Positions 36,528 to 45,280 of a stretch of 64,000 nucleotides of DNA are shown one piece after another. A program made the position numbers and the translations under genes. Origin of the DNA: Nitrosomonas sp. (GTDB lineage: Bacteria > Pseudomonadota > Gammaproteobacteria > Burkholderiales > Nitrosomonadaceae); assembly GCA_031316255.1 (NCBI GenBank), contig JALDQW010000001.1, positions 1,703,485-1,767,484 of the forward strand. The letters are read 5' to 3'. The stretch's first letter is position 1, and every line of letters begins with the position of its first letter. Under the pieces are notes generated by a model. That model worked only from the letters and a program-made list of their open reading frames with translations. It did not search any database and was not told the DNA's origin.

Positions 36528-37394
36528 TCCCTGCTATGCTTTGTTAAGAATTCTTCATTAAAAGGTGAGCGTTCTATTTGTGTTCGGTCTTGCATTAATA
36601 CATGCTCAGATATTCGTCAGGCCTATATTAGTAGTCTATAATTCTAGACCTGAACATTCCACAGGACAATTGGATCGGTTGCCTGCTGTGTTGGAGCGTG
36701 TTGCGAGCTAGGCAGAGAGGAAAATTTGAAGGCTGTTTTGCAAGACACGACCATGTGCGCCTACCCTATATGCCGCTTTGTATTGTATTGCAAGACGTGA
36801 CTCAGGTCGGCTAATGGGTGACCCCATTTTTGCTTTCCAGATGGTGGGGCTAAACGCTTACGATCAAGTTGCGGATGAAGAACTTAGAAATATTTTTAAA
36901 AATTCGTGATTCGCGACCTGTCCCCTTCGATGCGTGCGACCTGTCCCCTTCGATGCTCGCCCTTCGATGCTCGCAAATACATATTGTTAATCATTCGCCG
37001 GAAATATAAAGGTATCCTGCCTTTAAGACAATAAGTTAATTCCTATCAGCCGCCTTGCGAGCACCTGGACGACAGGACAGGGCGCAGGCGAGGCGGCACT
37101 TGCTTGATAACCTGACTCAGCAAGCGCATAAATCCACAGGAGGACCCCGCCGGCGGAAACCGCAGCGCACAAAGGGGTTCGGTCTTGCATTAATACATGC
37201 TCAGATAATCGTCAGGCCTATATTCGTACGCTATTATTCCAGACCTGAACACCCCACAGTACAACTGGATCGTTTGCCAGCTACATTGGAGTGTGTTGCG
37301 AGCTAAGCGGAGAGGAAAATTTGAATGTTGTCTTGCAAGAAAAAAAACAATTATTGATGCGGTATGATTATACGCATTGAATAAACAAGGAGTA
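36528..37394. repeat. Mosaic of REP-like repeats and a duplicated 149-bp block
   Basis: Block copies lie at 36582-36730 and 37177-37325, direct, same length, with about 18 mismatches by hand. Between them GACCTGTCCCCTTCGATGC occurs twice (36915 and 36938) with a shorter third piece to 36974. The pieces TGCAAGAC(A/G)TGAC at about 36750 and 36795 look related to the first block. No intact gene is recognised; a short frame to 37306 in copy 2 is not under visible codon constraint compared with copy 1. Confidence 0.6.
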
Positions 37395-38810
37395 ATGCGG
37401 ATTGAAGTCGTAAAATCAGATTACGCAGTTTACGTGATAGACTTCCTCGACGCGCGATCAATCTCCTTTTTTCCTGAGTACATGAAGCCACAACGCTTAA
37501 ATAACAATATTGATTCGCAGGCCGCGCTTACTACGGCCCGGGTTATTCATCGGAAAATCCTGATCCGGCTGTTTTTTGGCTGGCTGTTGCTTTGCATTGT
37601 GATTGGCGGAGCGATTTTATGGTCGGAAGTGCGCCGGTTTCAACAGTTTGTTCATCAACTGGCATTGCATGAATCAACCCTGCTCAGCGATGAAATATAT
37701 TATGATCTGACGCATCTTGATACAACCGCGCAACAGCGCCTGACTAATCTTGCGCAGCAACTCGTGAGGCAGAATTTCCTTATTGTCGAACTGTATGACC
37801 GCAATAAACAACTCAGAGTGGAAGCAATTCGACCGGGAGAAGAAACGACAGAGAACTGGATTGACCAGCATCGTCATCAGTTTCCACAACGTGGCGCGTT
37901 TACGCACGAATTTCACTTGGTTAATGAGAAATTATTAATACTTGTACTCGTGCCCATAAAAGGCAACGAGAGCAAGTCGTTGAGTCCTGCAGGGTATTTC
38001 GAAGGCATCTACCAGGTCGATGAACAAACGCTGGATTCGATCATATCCGAATTGATCCGCACTGTGCTGTTTGTGTCCATCAGCATCACATTCAGCACAC
38101 TGTTGATGTACCCCATTATTATGACACTCAATCGGGGATTGTTCCGGTTATCCGACGATCTTCTCATGGGAAATCTTGAACTCATGAATGTATTAGGATG
38201 CGCCATTGCCGAACGGGATTCGGATACCAACACCCATAATTACAGAGTAACCTACTACGCATTGCGGCTTGGTGAAACGATTGGTTTGCCACGCAATGAA
38301 ATACGCAACCTGATTATGGGCGCCTTTTTACACGATGTCGGAAAAATCGGCATACGTGACCCGATTTTACTAAAACCTGGAAAATTGACGCCACAGGAAT
38401 TCGAAATTATGAAAACACATGTGCTGCTTGGCGTGGATATTTTGAAACAGTCCAGCTGGATCAGTGGCGCACGGGATGTCGTCGAGTTTCATCATGAAAA
38501 ATACGACGGCAGCGGTTATCCGAAAGGAGTCAGCGGTAATGCGATTCCTTTAAATGCACGTATATTCGCTATCGCAGATGTATTCGACGCCCTGACTTCC
38601 GAGCGGCCATATAAAACATCATGGCCGATAGATGAGGCGATAAATCTTATCATACAAAAAAGCAACCGGCACTTTGATCCAGGATTAATTGATGTTTTTG
38701 TCAACATTGCACCCGAAATTTATCATGAATTACGCAGCTTGGAAGAAACGCAAATGGTCAATAGGATAAAGCGCTGTATTGCCGGTCATTTTCTGACGGC
38801 GGCAGACTAA
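37395..38810 (+). CDS. Membrane HD-GYP phosphodiesterase
   Basis: 471 residues from the ATG at 37395 (AAGGAG close upstream; a later ATG at 37482 is possible). Two membrane helices (about residues 55-75 and 215-240) enclose a periplasmic sensor segment. The C-terminal HD-GYP domain has HDVGKIGIRDPILLKPGKL (His313, Asp314) and HHEKYDGSGYPKG (Gly374-Tyr-Pro), with FAIADVFDALTSERPYK. All metal ligands look intact, so it should hydrolyse cyclic di-GMP. No HAMP or receiver domain is seen. Confidence 0.85.
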   Translation: MRIEVVKSDYAVYVIDFLDARSISFFPEYMKPQRLNNNIDSQAALTTARVIHRKILIRLFFGWLLLCIVIGGAILWSEVRRFQQFVHQLALHESTLLSDEIYYDLTHLDTTAQQRLTNLAQQLVRQNFLIVELYDRNKQLRVEAIRPGEETTENWIDQHRHQFPQRGAFTHEFHLVNEKLLILVLVPIKGNESKSLSPAGYFEGIYQVDEQTLDSIISELIRTVLFVSISITFSTLLMYPIIMTLNRGLFRLSDDLLMGNLELMNVLGCAIAERDSDTNTHNYRVTYYALRLGETIGLPRNEIRNLIMGAFLHDVGKIGIRDPILLKPGKLTPQEFEIMKTHVLLGVDILKQSSWISGARDVVEFHHEKYDGSGYPKGVSGNAIPLNARIFAIADVFDALTSERPYKTSWPIDEAINLIIQKSNRHFDPGLIDVFVNIAPEIYHELRSLEETQMVNRIKRCIAGHFLTAAD

Positions 38811-38946
38811 TCCTATCATCCACATTCTCTTCCGGCTCGTATCTGGAGAGCATGCTGTCATAGCCTGCATATCGATTTGGATGATACGCTGTATGCTTTC
38901 TGTAGCTTTGGATTGCTATTAAAACTGCGTTTGAATTATGAATGTC

Positions 38947-40113
38947 TTAATCCATTGAAACATCTTTTTGAATTTGACCCAGTATTAAGTCACAGACTTC
39001 TCGTACGGCGCCATTTCCACCAGAATGCGTACTGACATAATGTGCCTGTTGCAAAATTTCAGGAACTGCGTCAGCTGGACAAAATGGAAATCCCACGTTC
39101 TTCAAACACTCCAGATCACAGAGATCATCACCCATATAGCCAATGTCTGTTAAAGGAATTTGCCAGTATTTTGCTTGTTCAGTTAAAAATTTGAGTTTAT
39201 CTTTTATCCCTGGATAATACGCCTCAATACGAAGTTTTTTCATTCTTGCCGCGACTGCCGGGCTGTCTTCAGCACTGATCACGCAAAGTTTAATACCGTG
39301 TTCTTGCAGCCGCTGCATGCCATGCGCATCCCGGGTCTGGAATTTTTTCAGCGCCTCTCCCTCCGGGCTATAGTACATGCCACCGTCTGTCAATGTTCCA
39401 TCTACGTCGAGCACCAAAGCTTTGAGTGTTGTAACATCGAACCGGTTTTTTAATTTTTTCTGCCGCAACAATAATTGTTCCACAATTACCCAGTCGATTT
39501 CATCATCAATTTCTACTGCGGTCTCAGGTGTCATTTCATAGATACCAATACGACCCCCCAGGCGATTACCATAATCTTCCAGAATTTTCGACCCCGTCAT
39601 GTAAAAAGCGCCATTTTCCATGAGATAGCCTTCAAAGTCCTGGCGTCTGGGGCGTTTTAACGGATCATAATTGACCGGAGCACCCTCTCCGTTCCAGAAA
39701 AACCGTTTTGAACGTACCGCAGTCAATAAGGAATCCATATTGTTTTCCAGAAACATCTGTTTGGCGGCAATAAAATCGGCAGCGAGGGTTAAAGGGGAAG
39801 TTGCCTGAATCAGGCAGACAACATCGAAAGAATTTTTTTGTTGAAATTCGAGCATGGCGCTTTCAGTACTCGCGGTATCAGTGCAGGTTTCTGCAGATCG
39901 ATCGAGGACGGTAACCATTGAAGAAAACTCATCGCGCACTTTGCTGCCGATTTTAGGTGAATCCGTAGCCACAAAAACTTCGTCAAAACATTTTGAGATG
40001 ATTGCCTGCTCAAGGCTCCAGGCAAATAGTGGCCGGCCAGCTATGACACGAATATTTTTGTCGATAATCGATTTGGAATGTGCCCTCAACGGCATAAAAG
40101 CAACCCAGCGCAT
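38947..40113 (-). CDS. neuA: Fused CMP-nonulosonate cytidylyltransferase and KdsC-like HAD phosphatase
   Basis: The ATG at 40113 overlaps the NeuB-like stop (TGATG) and gives 388 residues; the frame extends further upstream without a better start. Residues 1 to about 225 are a NeuA-type CMP transferase (FMPLRAHSKSIIDKNIRVI, DSLLTAVRSKRFFW, GAFYMTGSKIL). From about residue 234 a HAD domain of the KdsC class begins (LVLDVDGTLTDGGMYY, DIGYMGDDLCDLECL). The first domain activates a nonulosonic acid with CTP; the second would dephosphorylate a sugar-9-phosphate. The fusion is known in NeuA/KdsC-type proteins. The exact sugar (sialic, legionaminic or other) cannot be read. Confidence 0.85.
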   Translation of the reverse strand: MRWVAFMPLRAHSKSIIDKNIRVIAGRPLFAWSLEQAIISKCFDEVFVATDSPKIGSKVRDEFSSMVTVLDRSAETCTDTASTESAMLEFQQKNSFDVVCLIQATSPLTLAADFIAAKQMFLENNMDSLLTAVRSKRFFWNGEGAPVNYDPLKRPRRQDFEGYLMENGAFYMTGSKILEDYGNRLGGRIGIYEMTPETAVEIDDEIDWVIVEQLLLRQKKLKNRFDVTTLKALVLDVDGTLTDGGMYYSPEGEALKKFQTRDAHGMQRLQEHGIKLCVISAEDSPAVAARMKKLRIEAYYPGIKDKLKFLTEQAKYWQIPLTDIGYMGDDLCDLECLKNVGFPFCPADAVPEILQQAHYVSTHSGGNGAVREVCDLILGQIQKDVSMD

Positions 40114-40991
40114 CAGTCGAAGTGAATCCCTGAGATACGTTTGAGTTTCTTGCGCTGAGGGGCTTCGATTTCCATAATGTCGGTTGTTTTGTATGTCAAG
40201 GCTGCTGAAACGGCTTGTGTATCCCGGGTTAAACGGCGCAAGCCATCCGGTTCCAGCGAAGCGGCATGATCGGTTCCTTTCCACGTTCTGTCCAGCGTAA
40301 AATGTCGTTCAATCCAGCGTGCTCCCAGCGCCACGGCTGCGCTGTCAACGGCAATGCCAAGGTGGTGCCCGGAAAAACCTATTTCTTTTACGCGCTTGTC
40401 GTATTGTGTGTGCAGTTTTTGCAATTCAAGCAAGCAGACCTGATCAAAAGGTACCGGATAACCGGATGTACAGGCATATAACACGACACGCCTGGCGCTA
40501 TTAAATTTTTCCATAAATGTAACAATCTGGTCTGTTTCGGAAGGCGTCGTCATGCCAAGCGAAATATGAATATCGCCTTTATAATCGCGGGCAAGATATT
40601 CCAGCATGGCAAAATTGAGATTGCATGCCGATGGTATTTTAATAAAATCAGGTTCCAGGCCCGCAATTTGTTTTGTAGAAGTTAGATCCCAGACGGATGT
40701 TGAATAGCCTATTTTTAAGCTTTCACAATACTGCTTGAGTTGTCGGTGTTGATCAACATCGAATTCCAGAAATTCCCGATGTGCACCATAGGTCTCACCG
40801 TAACTGTTTTGTGGATTAGGGTGGGGTGCATTGTATTCTTCGGGTGAAAGCAGCTCCTTATTCGAACGTTTCTGAAATTTGACGAAATCGCATTTTGCAA
40901 AAGTTGCTGCAACGCCTATCATTTCCTTTGCAATTTCGATATTTCCCTTATGATTACAGCCGATTTCCGCCACTACTTTAGGTGCTTTCAT
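40113..40991 (-). CDS. neuB: N-acetylneuraminate synthase family protein
   Basis: It condenses PEP with an N-acyl-hexosamine to make a nine-carbon acid. 292 residues from an ATG at 40991 with GGGA upstream (a GTG at 41006 is also in frame). Motifs are VAEIGCNHKGNIEIAKEMI, FVKFQKRSNKELLSPEEYN, FIKIPSACNLNF, GFSGHHLGIAVDSAA and WIERHFTLDRTWKGTDHAAS. The usual C-terminal SAF antifreeze-like domain is absent, so the protein is shorter than E. coli NeuB (about 346). It is coupled to the NeuA-KdsC fusion. Confidence 0.88.
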   Translation of the reverse strand: MKAPKVVAEIGCNHKGNIEIAKEMIGVAATFAKCDFVKFQKRSNKELLSPEEYNAPHPNPQNSYGETYGAHREFLEFDVDQHRQLKQYCESLKIGYSTSVWDLTSTKQIAGLEPDFIKIPSACNLNFAMLEYLARDYKGDIHISLGMTTPSETDQIVTFMEKFNSARRVVLYACTSGYPVPFDQVCLLELQKLHTQYDKRVKEIGFSGHHLGIAVDSAAVALGARWIERHFTLDRTWKGTDHAASLEPDGLRRLTRDTQAVSAALTYKTTDIMEIEAPQRKKLKRISGIHFD

Positions 40992-41048
40992 ATCAATTCC
41001 CGTCACTCAATTTACGCCAACACTATTGATACAGTTCATGCAATAGCG

Positions 41049-42449
41049 TTACGTACTGATTCTAAAAATATGTTTTGAGAATTCTTCAACATGAATATTT
41101 TCAAAACGCCCCAATAAACTACCCAGTTGCGCAATTCTATGCTCGATATCGGCTACGGATAATTCCGGAAATCGATGATCATGATAAGCTGAACGATTAG
41201 GACCGGGCTTGTGCATATTGATGTATGTCAGCGCAGTTTTTACCTTGGTGAATAGCCACCCCTGCAGGTAATTAAACGTAGATTGCGCAGGGGGTTGTTT
41301 TTCCTTGTATCCATTGGCCTCCAGAATGTCAAGAATTCTTTCGCATGCGAACGGACCATTGCGTGCCGCCAAATAATAATTGATGAGATCAAGACGCTCC
41401 TTTCCATCTGCCGCGCCAATTTCACCATTGTGTATCCTGGACAATGTTTCTTGTAATTGTGAAAAATTGAAACATTGATGACTTAATTTTGTTGGTAGGC
41501 CCTGGAAGTCATAGTCGTAGAATTCATTCAATGTCGCCAGATAGGAAACTGCGGGAACACCCAAAACATAGGCTTCAAGCCCTGTTGTGCAGCCATTGTG
41601 GACCAGTGCCTCACTCGCCAGAAGCCAGGGTATGACATTGCCTTCGGTGATCACCTTGACCCGATTGCATTGCGCCGCGATATCGTGATAGAGCTTCTGA
41701 TTTTCACTGGGATGCGGACGGACTATGATATTGAGATCCGGAAATGCGTTTTCGAGCGCAGGTATCAGTTGTTTGAAGTCCTCCAATACCGCCAGTTTAT
41801 GTTCGTGCAGACCTTCAGCGAATGCCATGCTCATGCCTGCACCGGATTGACCCAGGCGTTTGGGTTGCTGCGAATCCTGGGCGGGTAAAAACAAGCCGAT
41901 ATTGGGAATGTATGGATTGACATCGCTGAAATTCGTGTTGATAAGAATAAAATTTCCATATCGCTGTTTTAGTGCTTTAGCGACTGCATCAAAGTAAGGG
42001 CGAAGCTCCGTTCGCAGCATGTCGCCGCGCGGATTGCCTGTGACATGAATGGGGAGATTTGTTGGTAACTCGGGATAGTTCTTTAATAAATCAACATTTT
42101 CCTGACCCCAGGCAAACACGTGAGAGACATTTCTGACCGTTACCGGGGATAACCGGAGTGTGAAATAAGTTTCCGCAGGCGGATGGACAAGTGCTTCTTC
42201 CTCCCAGGCGACAATGTCATGACCGAGTTTACGCAAGATGAGAAACATTAAATTACTTAAATGACGCATGCTTTTTGCCAGATAAACACCGCGCGGAATC
42301 GAGGCAGCCTGAAAGTGTATGTACGCCCGCGATCCAATGATGACGGGAAATCCGCGCTCGGCCGCGAAACAGGCCAGTAATAGCTTCGCATCCAGTTCGC
42401 GCACCTGGCTTTCTACAGGAATAATGAGCGTTGAGGCGGAATTTTGCAT
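41049..42449 (-). CDS. Surface carbohydrate biosynthesis protein, GT-B-like
   Basis: 466 residues. No signal peptide or membrane helix is seen. Segments such as HVTGNPRGDMLRTELR, IIVRPHPSENQKLYHDIA and EALVHNGCTTGLEAYVLG resemble the family named surface carbohydrate biosynthesis protein (TIGR04396), which has a GT-B-like C-terminal half as in NeuC and glycosyltransferases. It lies 57 bases before the neuB start and is co-directional with it. A role in transferring or modifying the nonulosonate is likely; the substrate is not known. Confidence 0.7.
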   Translation of the reverse strand: MQNSASTLIIPVESQVRELDAKLLLACFAAERGFPVIIGSRAYIHFQAASIPRGVYLAKSMRHLSNLMFLILRKLGHDIVAWEEEALVHPPAETYFTLRLSPVTVRNVSHVFAWGQENVDLLKNYPELPTNLPIHVTGNPRGDMLRTELRPYFDAVAKALKQRYGNFILINTNFSDVNPYIPNIGLFLPAQDSQQPKRLGQSGAGMSMAFAEGLHEHKLAVLEDFKQLIPALENAFPDLNIIVRPHPSENQKLYHDIAAQCNRVKVITEGNVIPWLLASEALVHNGCTTGLEAYVLGVPAVSYLATLNEFYDYDFQGLPTKLSHQCFNFSQLQETLSRIHNGEIGAADGKERLDLINYYLAARNGPFACERILDILEANGYKEKQPPAQSTFNYLQGWLFTKVKTALTYINMHKPGPNRSAYHDHRFPELSVADIEHRIAQLGSLLGRFENIHVEEFSKHIFRIST

Positions 42450-42467
42450 ATGGTGATTGCGTTTCCT

Positions 42468-43568
42468 TTATGATTGATGAATAGCAAGGTCTTTTTGTTC
42501 GGCCGTTAAAGTTGCTTCATTTTTAAGCATATTCCAGCAATTTGTGAACTGATTGAAAATCGATGGATTGCTGGTAATAACGATAATTTCATGATTTAGC
42601 CAGAACGAAGGTTTGGTCCAGTTAAAACTGCCAAATATGGACCAAACCTGGCCGCTGTTTTCAACCAAAACAAACTTGAGGTGCATCGGAGCGCCGCCGG
42701 GGATGTCTGCGCGTCTGAACCGGATACCGGCATTAATTAATCGCTGTTCGATATCTGGCGTCACGCGCCGGTGTGTTGATTCTGCGATAATTTCGACTTC
42801 AGCACCGCGCCGGGCCAATTCAATCATGATGTCGGCGGCATGGGTTGCTCTGATATGGGAAGCGGCAATTCGCACACGTGCTCCAGTCCCAAGCTGGTTC
42901 AAAAACTGCACAACCGGATGCGACCGTATACTCGGCAGGAAATGAATCGTGGTATCTGAGCTTTTGAACACGTGGTTTGCATCATCAGTGAATCGGTAAA
43001 ATAAACCGGGTGACGTCTGATGCATGCGGCGAACGTGTTCAATGAGATGTTGCACAAGCTTTGGTTCAACGATTCCTGCCAGAACATTGTAACCCCGATC
43101 CTGGTCACCGATTTCACGAATGATTTCCGGCTGCGATTCGGGGCTGTTACCGGAAGGATTGTAAGAACCGACAAAAGCTATGGGCCTGGGATGCGAGAAA
43201 CAGTAAAGTTTTTCGTGTAATTGCGGTTTCCAGGCTCTTCCGGGCGGCGCAGGGATACCCGGAAAATTGACCACTTTAAGTCCGTTGCCCAGCCCATTTT
43301 TCCCGGAAAGCATTTTAATCACGACCTGATTTGCATCTGAAACACGGGGTGCGGCCGGCAGAATTACCGTTACTTTAACGCCTTTCTTATGTGCCTGGAT
43401 CAGCGATTCGGCCAATCTGATATCGCGAAAATAATAGGTCACCCAGTCTATTTCACCACCTGGTGGTACAGCAGAAACGTGACTGGCCAGCACATCTCGC
43501 AAATAACCTGCCGGTTTGGACGGGTTGCCGAAATGTATTTCAAATGATTCCGACGTGTTCATTAGCAT
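42468..43568 (-). CDS. Phospholipase D-superfamily protein with two HxK motifs
   Basis: 366 residues. The first half has QLHEKLYCFSHPRPIAFVG (His118, Lys120) and SYNPSGNSPESQPEI; the second has PMHLKFVLVENSGQVWSIFG (His296, Lys298) and SFNWTKPSFWLNHE. The Asp of HxKxxxxD is replaced by Ser in the first motif and Glu in the second. No signal peptide is present. It is the first gene of the leftward glycan run (18 bases before the next start), so it may cut or make phosphodiester bonds in the glycan, though a nuclease-like role cannot be excluded. Confidence 0.8.
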   Translation of the reverse strand: MLMNTSESFEIHFGNPSKPAGYLRDVLASHVSAVPPGGEIDWVTYYFRDIRLAESLIQAHKKGVKVTVILPAAPRVSDANQVVIKMLSGKNGLGNGLKVVNFPGIPAPPGRAWKPQLHEKLYCFSHPRPIAFVGSYNPSGNSPESQPEIIREIGDQDRGYNVLAGIVEPKLVQHLIEHVRRMHQTSPGLFYRFTDDANHVFKSSDTTIHFLPSIRSHPVVQFLNQLGTGARVRIAASHIRATHAADIMIELARRGAEVEIIAESTHRRVTPDIEQRLINAGIRFRRADIPGGAPMHLKFVLVENSGQVWSIFGSFNWTKPSFWLNHEIIVITSNPSIFNQFTNCWNMLKNEATLTAEQKDLAIHQS

Positions 43569-43589
43569 GCTATACCTATCTTCCGTTGT

Positions 43590-43605
43590 TCATATGATCA
43601 TATGA
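43590..43605. promoter_or_regulatory. 16-bp perfect palindrome upstream of the PLD gene (operator candidate)
   Basis: TCATATGATCATATGA is its own reverse complement and ends 22 bases upstream of the PLD-family start, within the promoter zone of the glycan operon. Confidence 0.3.
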
Positions 43606-43919
43606 CTGATTATGATAAAGCACGAATCTGTTTCATAAATATAAAGCCCACTATGACAAATGGTTAATCAACCTACCCTACAAGTTTATGGTATACGGTT
43701 GCAACTCCTAAAAACATACGTGTTAATACTTAGCCATTGAAAAAGTGCAGAACTTTTGATCAAAATTAAAAAGAAACACGCTGGATTTTAGCAAACCGTT
43801 TGTTACATTTTTGTGAAATAGGCGCCGCGAATAAAAGAATAGCTTGCAAACAGGACGGAATTAATGTGATATTTAACCACAGCCAGTTTTTGAGAGATTA
43901 AAATCAAATTCGTTTTTTT
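43606..43919. promoter_or_regulatory. Remainder of the divergent glycan-cluster intergenic region
   Basis: AT-rich DNA separating the leftward PLD/nonulosonate run from the rightward GT-B-like gene. No gene or terminator is seen; promoters for both sides are expected. Confidence 0.3.
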
Positions 43920-45197
43920 ATGAGAAAAGCGCTTTTTTTTCTTCGCCACTACAACGACATTGATCACATTACACCGGTCATAACCAAATGGGTTGAATCG
44001 GGGAATAGTTGCGATATCGTATTATTGAAGAAAGCCAAGCTTGCTGATGATTTCCGTATTCAATTCTTGAATTCACTCAATGGCGTAAGAATAGCCCGCC
44101 TGTTCGAGATTTTGCCTCTGCATCAATTTGTCGGATGGCAACTGCAAACCATTCTGTTAAATCAGCGTCTGCGCCGCTCATTTTTTGGCGCATGGATGAA
44201 TGCGTTGACCTCGATTTACGATACTCAAAAACGCATGCGTATATGGGATGCTGTTTCCGAGAGGCTGTTAAAGCGAAGTTTCGCGGATCAAGCTGGAGGT
44301 GTAGTGGTATTCGACTGGATCACCCGAAATTCGCCGGTATGCCTGGAATGGGTTGAGACTATCGTGTCGATGGCGCATGCGAGGGGACTGGGTGCAGTGT
44401 CGCTGCCGCATGGTGACAGCCCGCATGCCAGTCAACTGATTCGGCATGGCGAATGGCGCCTGGCGCCTGACGATATGTATTCTGCCGGGCGGATATTCAA
44501 CAAGCTTGTGGTACCCAATGCGCTGTGTGCGACGCGCTTCCAGCCTTTCATGGCTGAAGCATCGCTGGCAGTACTTGGCTCGCCGCGCTACTGTGACGAG
44601 TGGCTGCTCAGACTCAAAATGATCATTCCGCCTTCCCCGTTGAAAAATTCCGATAGCCGGCTGAAACTCGTCTTTTTCCTCAGAAAAGACGATTTTACGA
44701 TTTTTTGGGAAGAAGTCGGTGAAGTAATTCATCTGATCGCTGCCTTCCCAGGCACAGAATTAATCATCAAACCGCATACACGCGGCGGCTGGCGGCAGTC
44801 TTTAACCCGTGACAAGACATTGTTAAAGCTTCAGAATGTGCGCATCGCTGAAGACAACGCGCATTCGACACATTTAATGGATTGGGCCGATGTCATGATC
44901 GATTTGGCAACGTCTGTGGTATTTGAAGCGGTCAAGGCGGGAAAACCGGTGCTGGCGGCGGATTACTTGCATGCTGGAAGATCGACTATAGCAGACTATA
45001 TGCCGGAGACCGAACTGAAATGCCGCGATGATGTGTATCATAAGATTGACACCTTTCTGCAGAAAGGTTGCGATGCTTTTTATGTTGAAGCCCATCGGCA
45101 GCGATTTATCCAGGAAGTGATTGACGGCCCGGATGCAGATGTGCTGCCGCGTTATGTTGCTTTGCTGAAAGAACAGGCGGGAGGTTTGCAAGAATAG
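43920..45197 (+). CDS. GT-B-like surface glycan protein, unassigned
   Basis: 425 residues, soluble. I do not recognise an exact family. The second half has KLVFFLRKDDFTIFWEE, ELIIKPHTRGGW and LMDWADVMIDLATSVVFEAV followed by AGKPVLAADYLHAGRSTIADY. These have the look of GT-B transferases and CDP-glycerol glycerophosphotransferases (a C-terminal nucleotide-sugar site of the type D/S-S-V-E-A). The first half has FDWITRNSPVCLEWV and SLPHGDSPHASQLI. It is divergent from the nonulosonate run and upstream of agmatinase, and probably belongs to the glycan cluster. Confidence 0.55.
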   Translation: MRKALFFLRHYNDIDHITPVITKWVESGNSCDIVLLKKAKLADDFRIQFLNSLNGVRIARLFEILPLHQFVGWQLQTILLNQRLRRSFFGAWMNALTSIYDTQKRMRIWDAVSERLLKRSFADQAGGVVVFDWITRNSPVCLEWVETIVSMAHARGLGAVSLPHGDSPHASQLIRHGEWRLAPDDMYSAGRIFNKLVVPNALCATRFQPFMAEASLAVLGSPRYCDEWLLRLKMIIPPSPLKNSDSRLKLVFFLRKDDFTIFWEEVGEVIHLIAAFPGTELIIKPHTRGGWRQSLTRDKTLLKLQNVRIAEDNAHSTHLMDWADVMIDLATSVVFEAVKAGKPVLAADYLHAGRSTIADYMPETELKCRDDVYHKIDTFLQKGCDAFYVEAHRQRFIQEVIDGPDADVLPRYVALLKEQAGGLQE

Positions 45198-45280
45198 TCT
45201 CGAAAAACGGATTATTATGATAATACGCGCAGTTAAATTGATTGATTGTAATTTAATCACCATCGTGTGAAAGGGTATTG

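Noticed and set aside
37055..37306. An 83-codon frame through the second repeat block as a gene
   Set aside because: The other block copy has a similar short frame, but the differences are as often amino-acid changing as silent, so coding constraint is not visible.
36528..37394. A CRISPR array in the repeat-rich region
   Set aside because: The repeats are of unequal spacing and diverged blocks with no regular spacers, and no cas genes are near.
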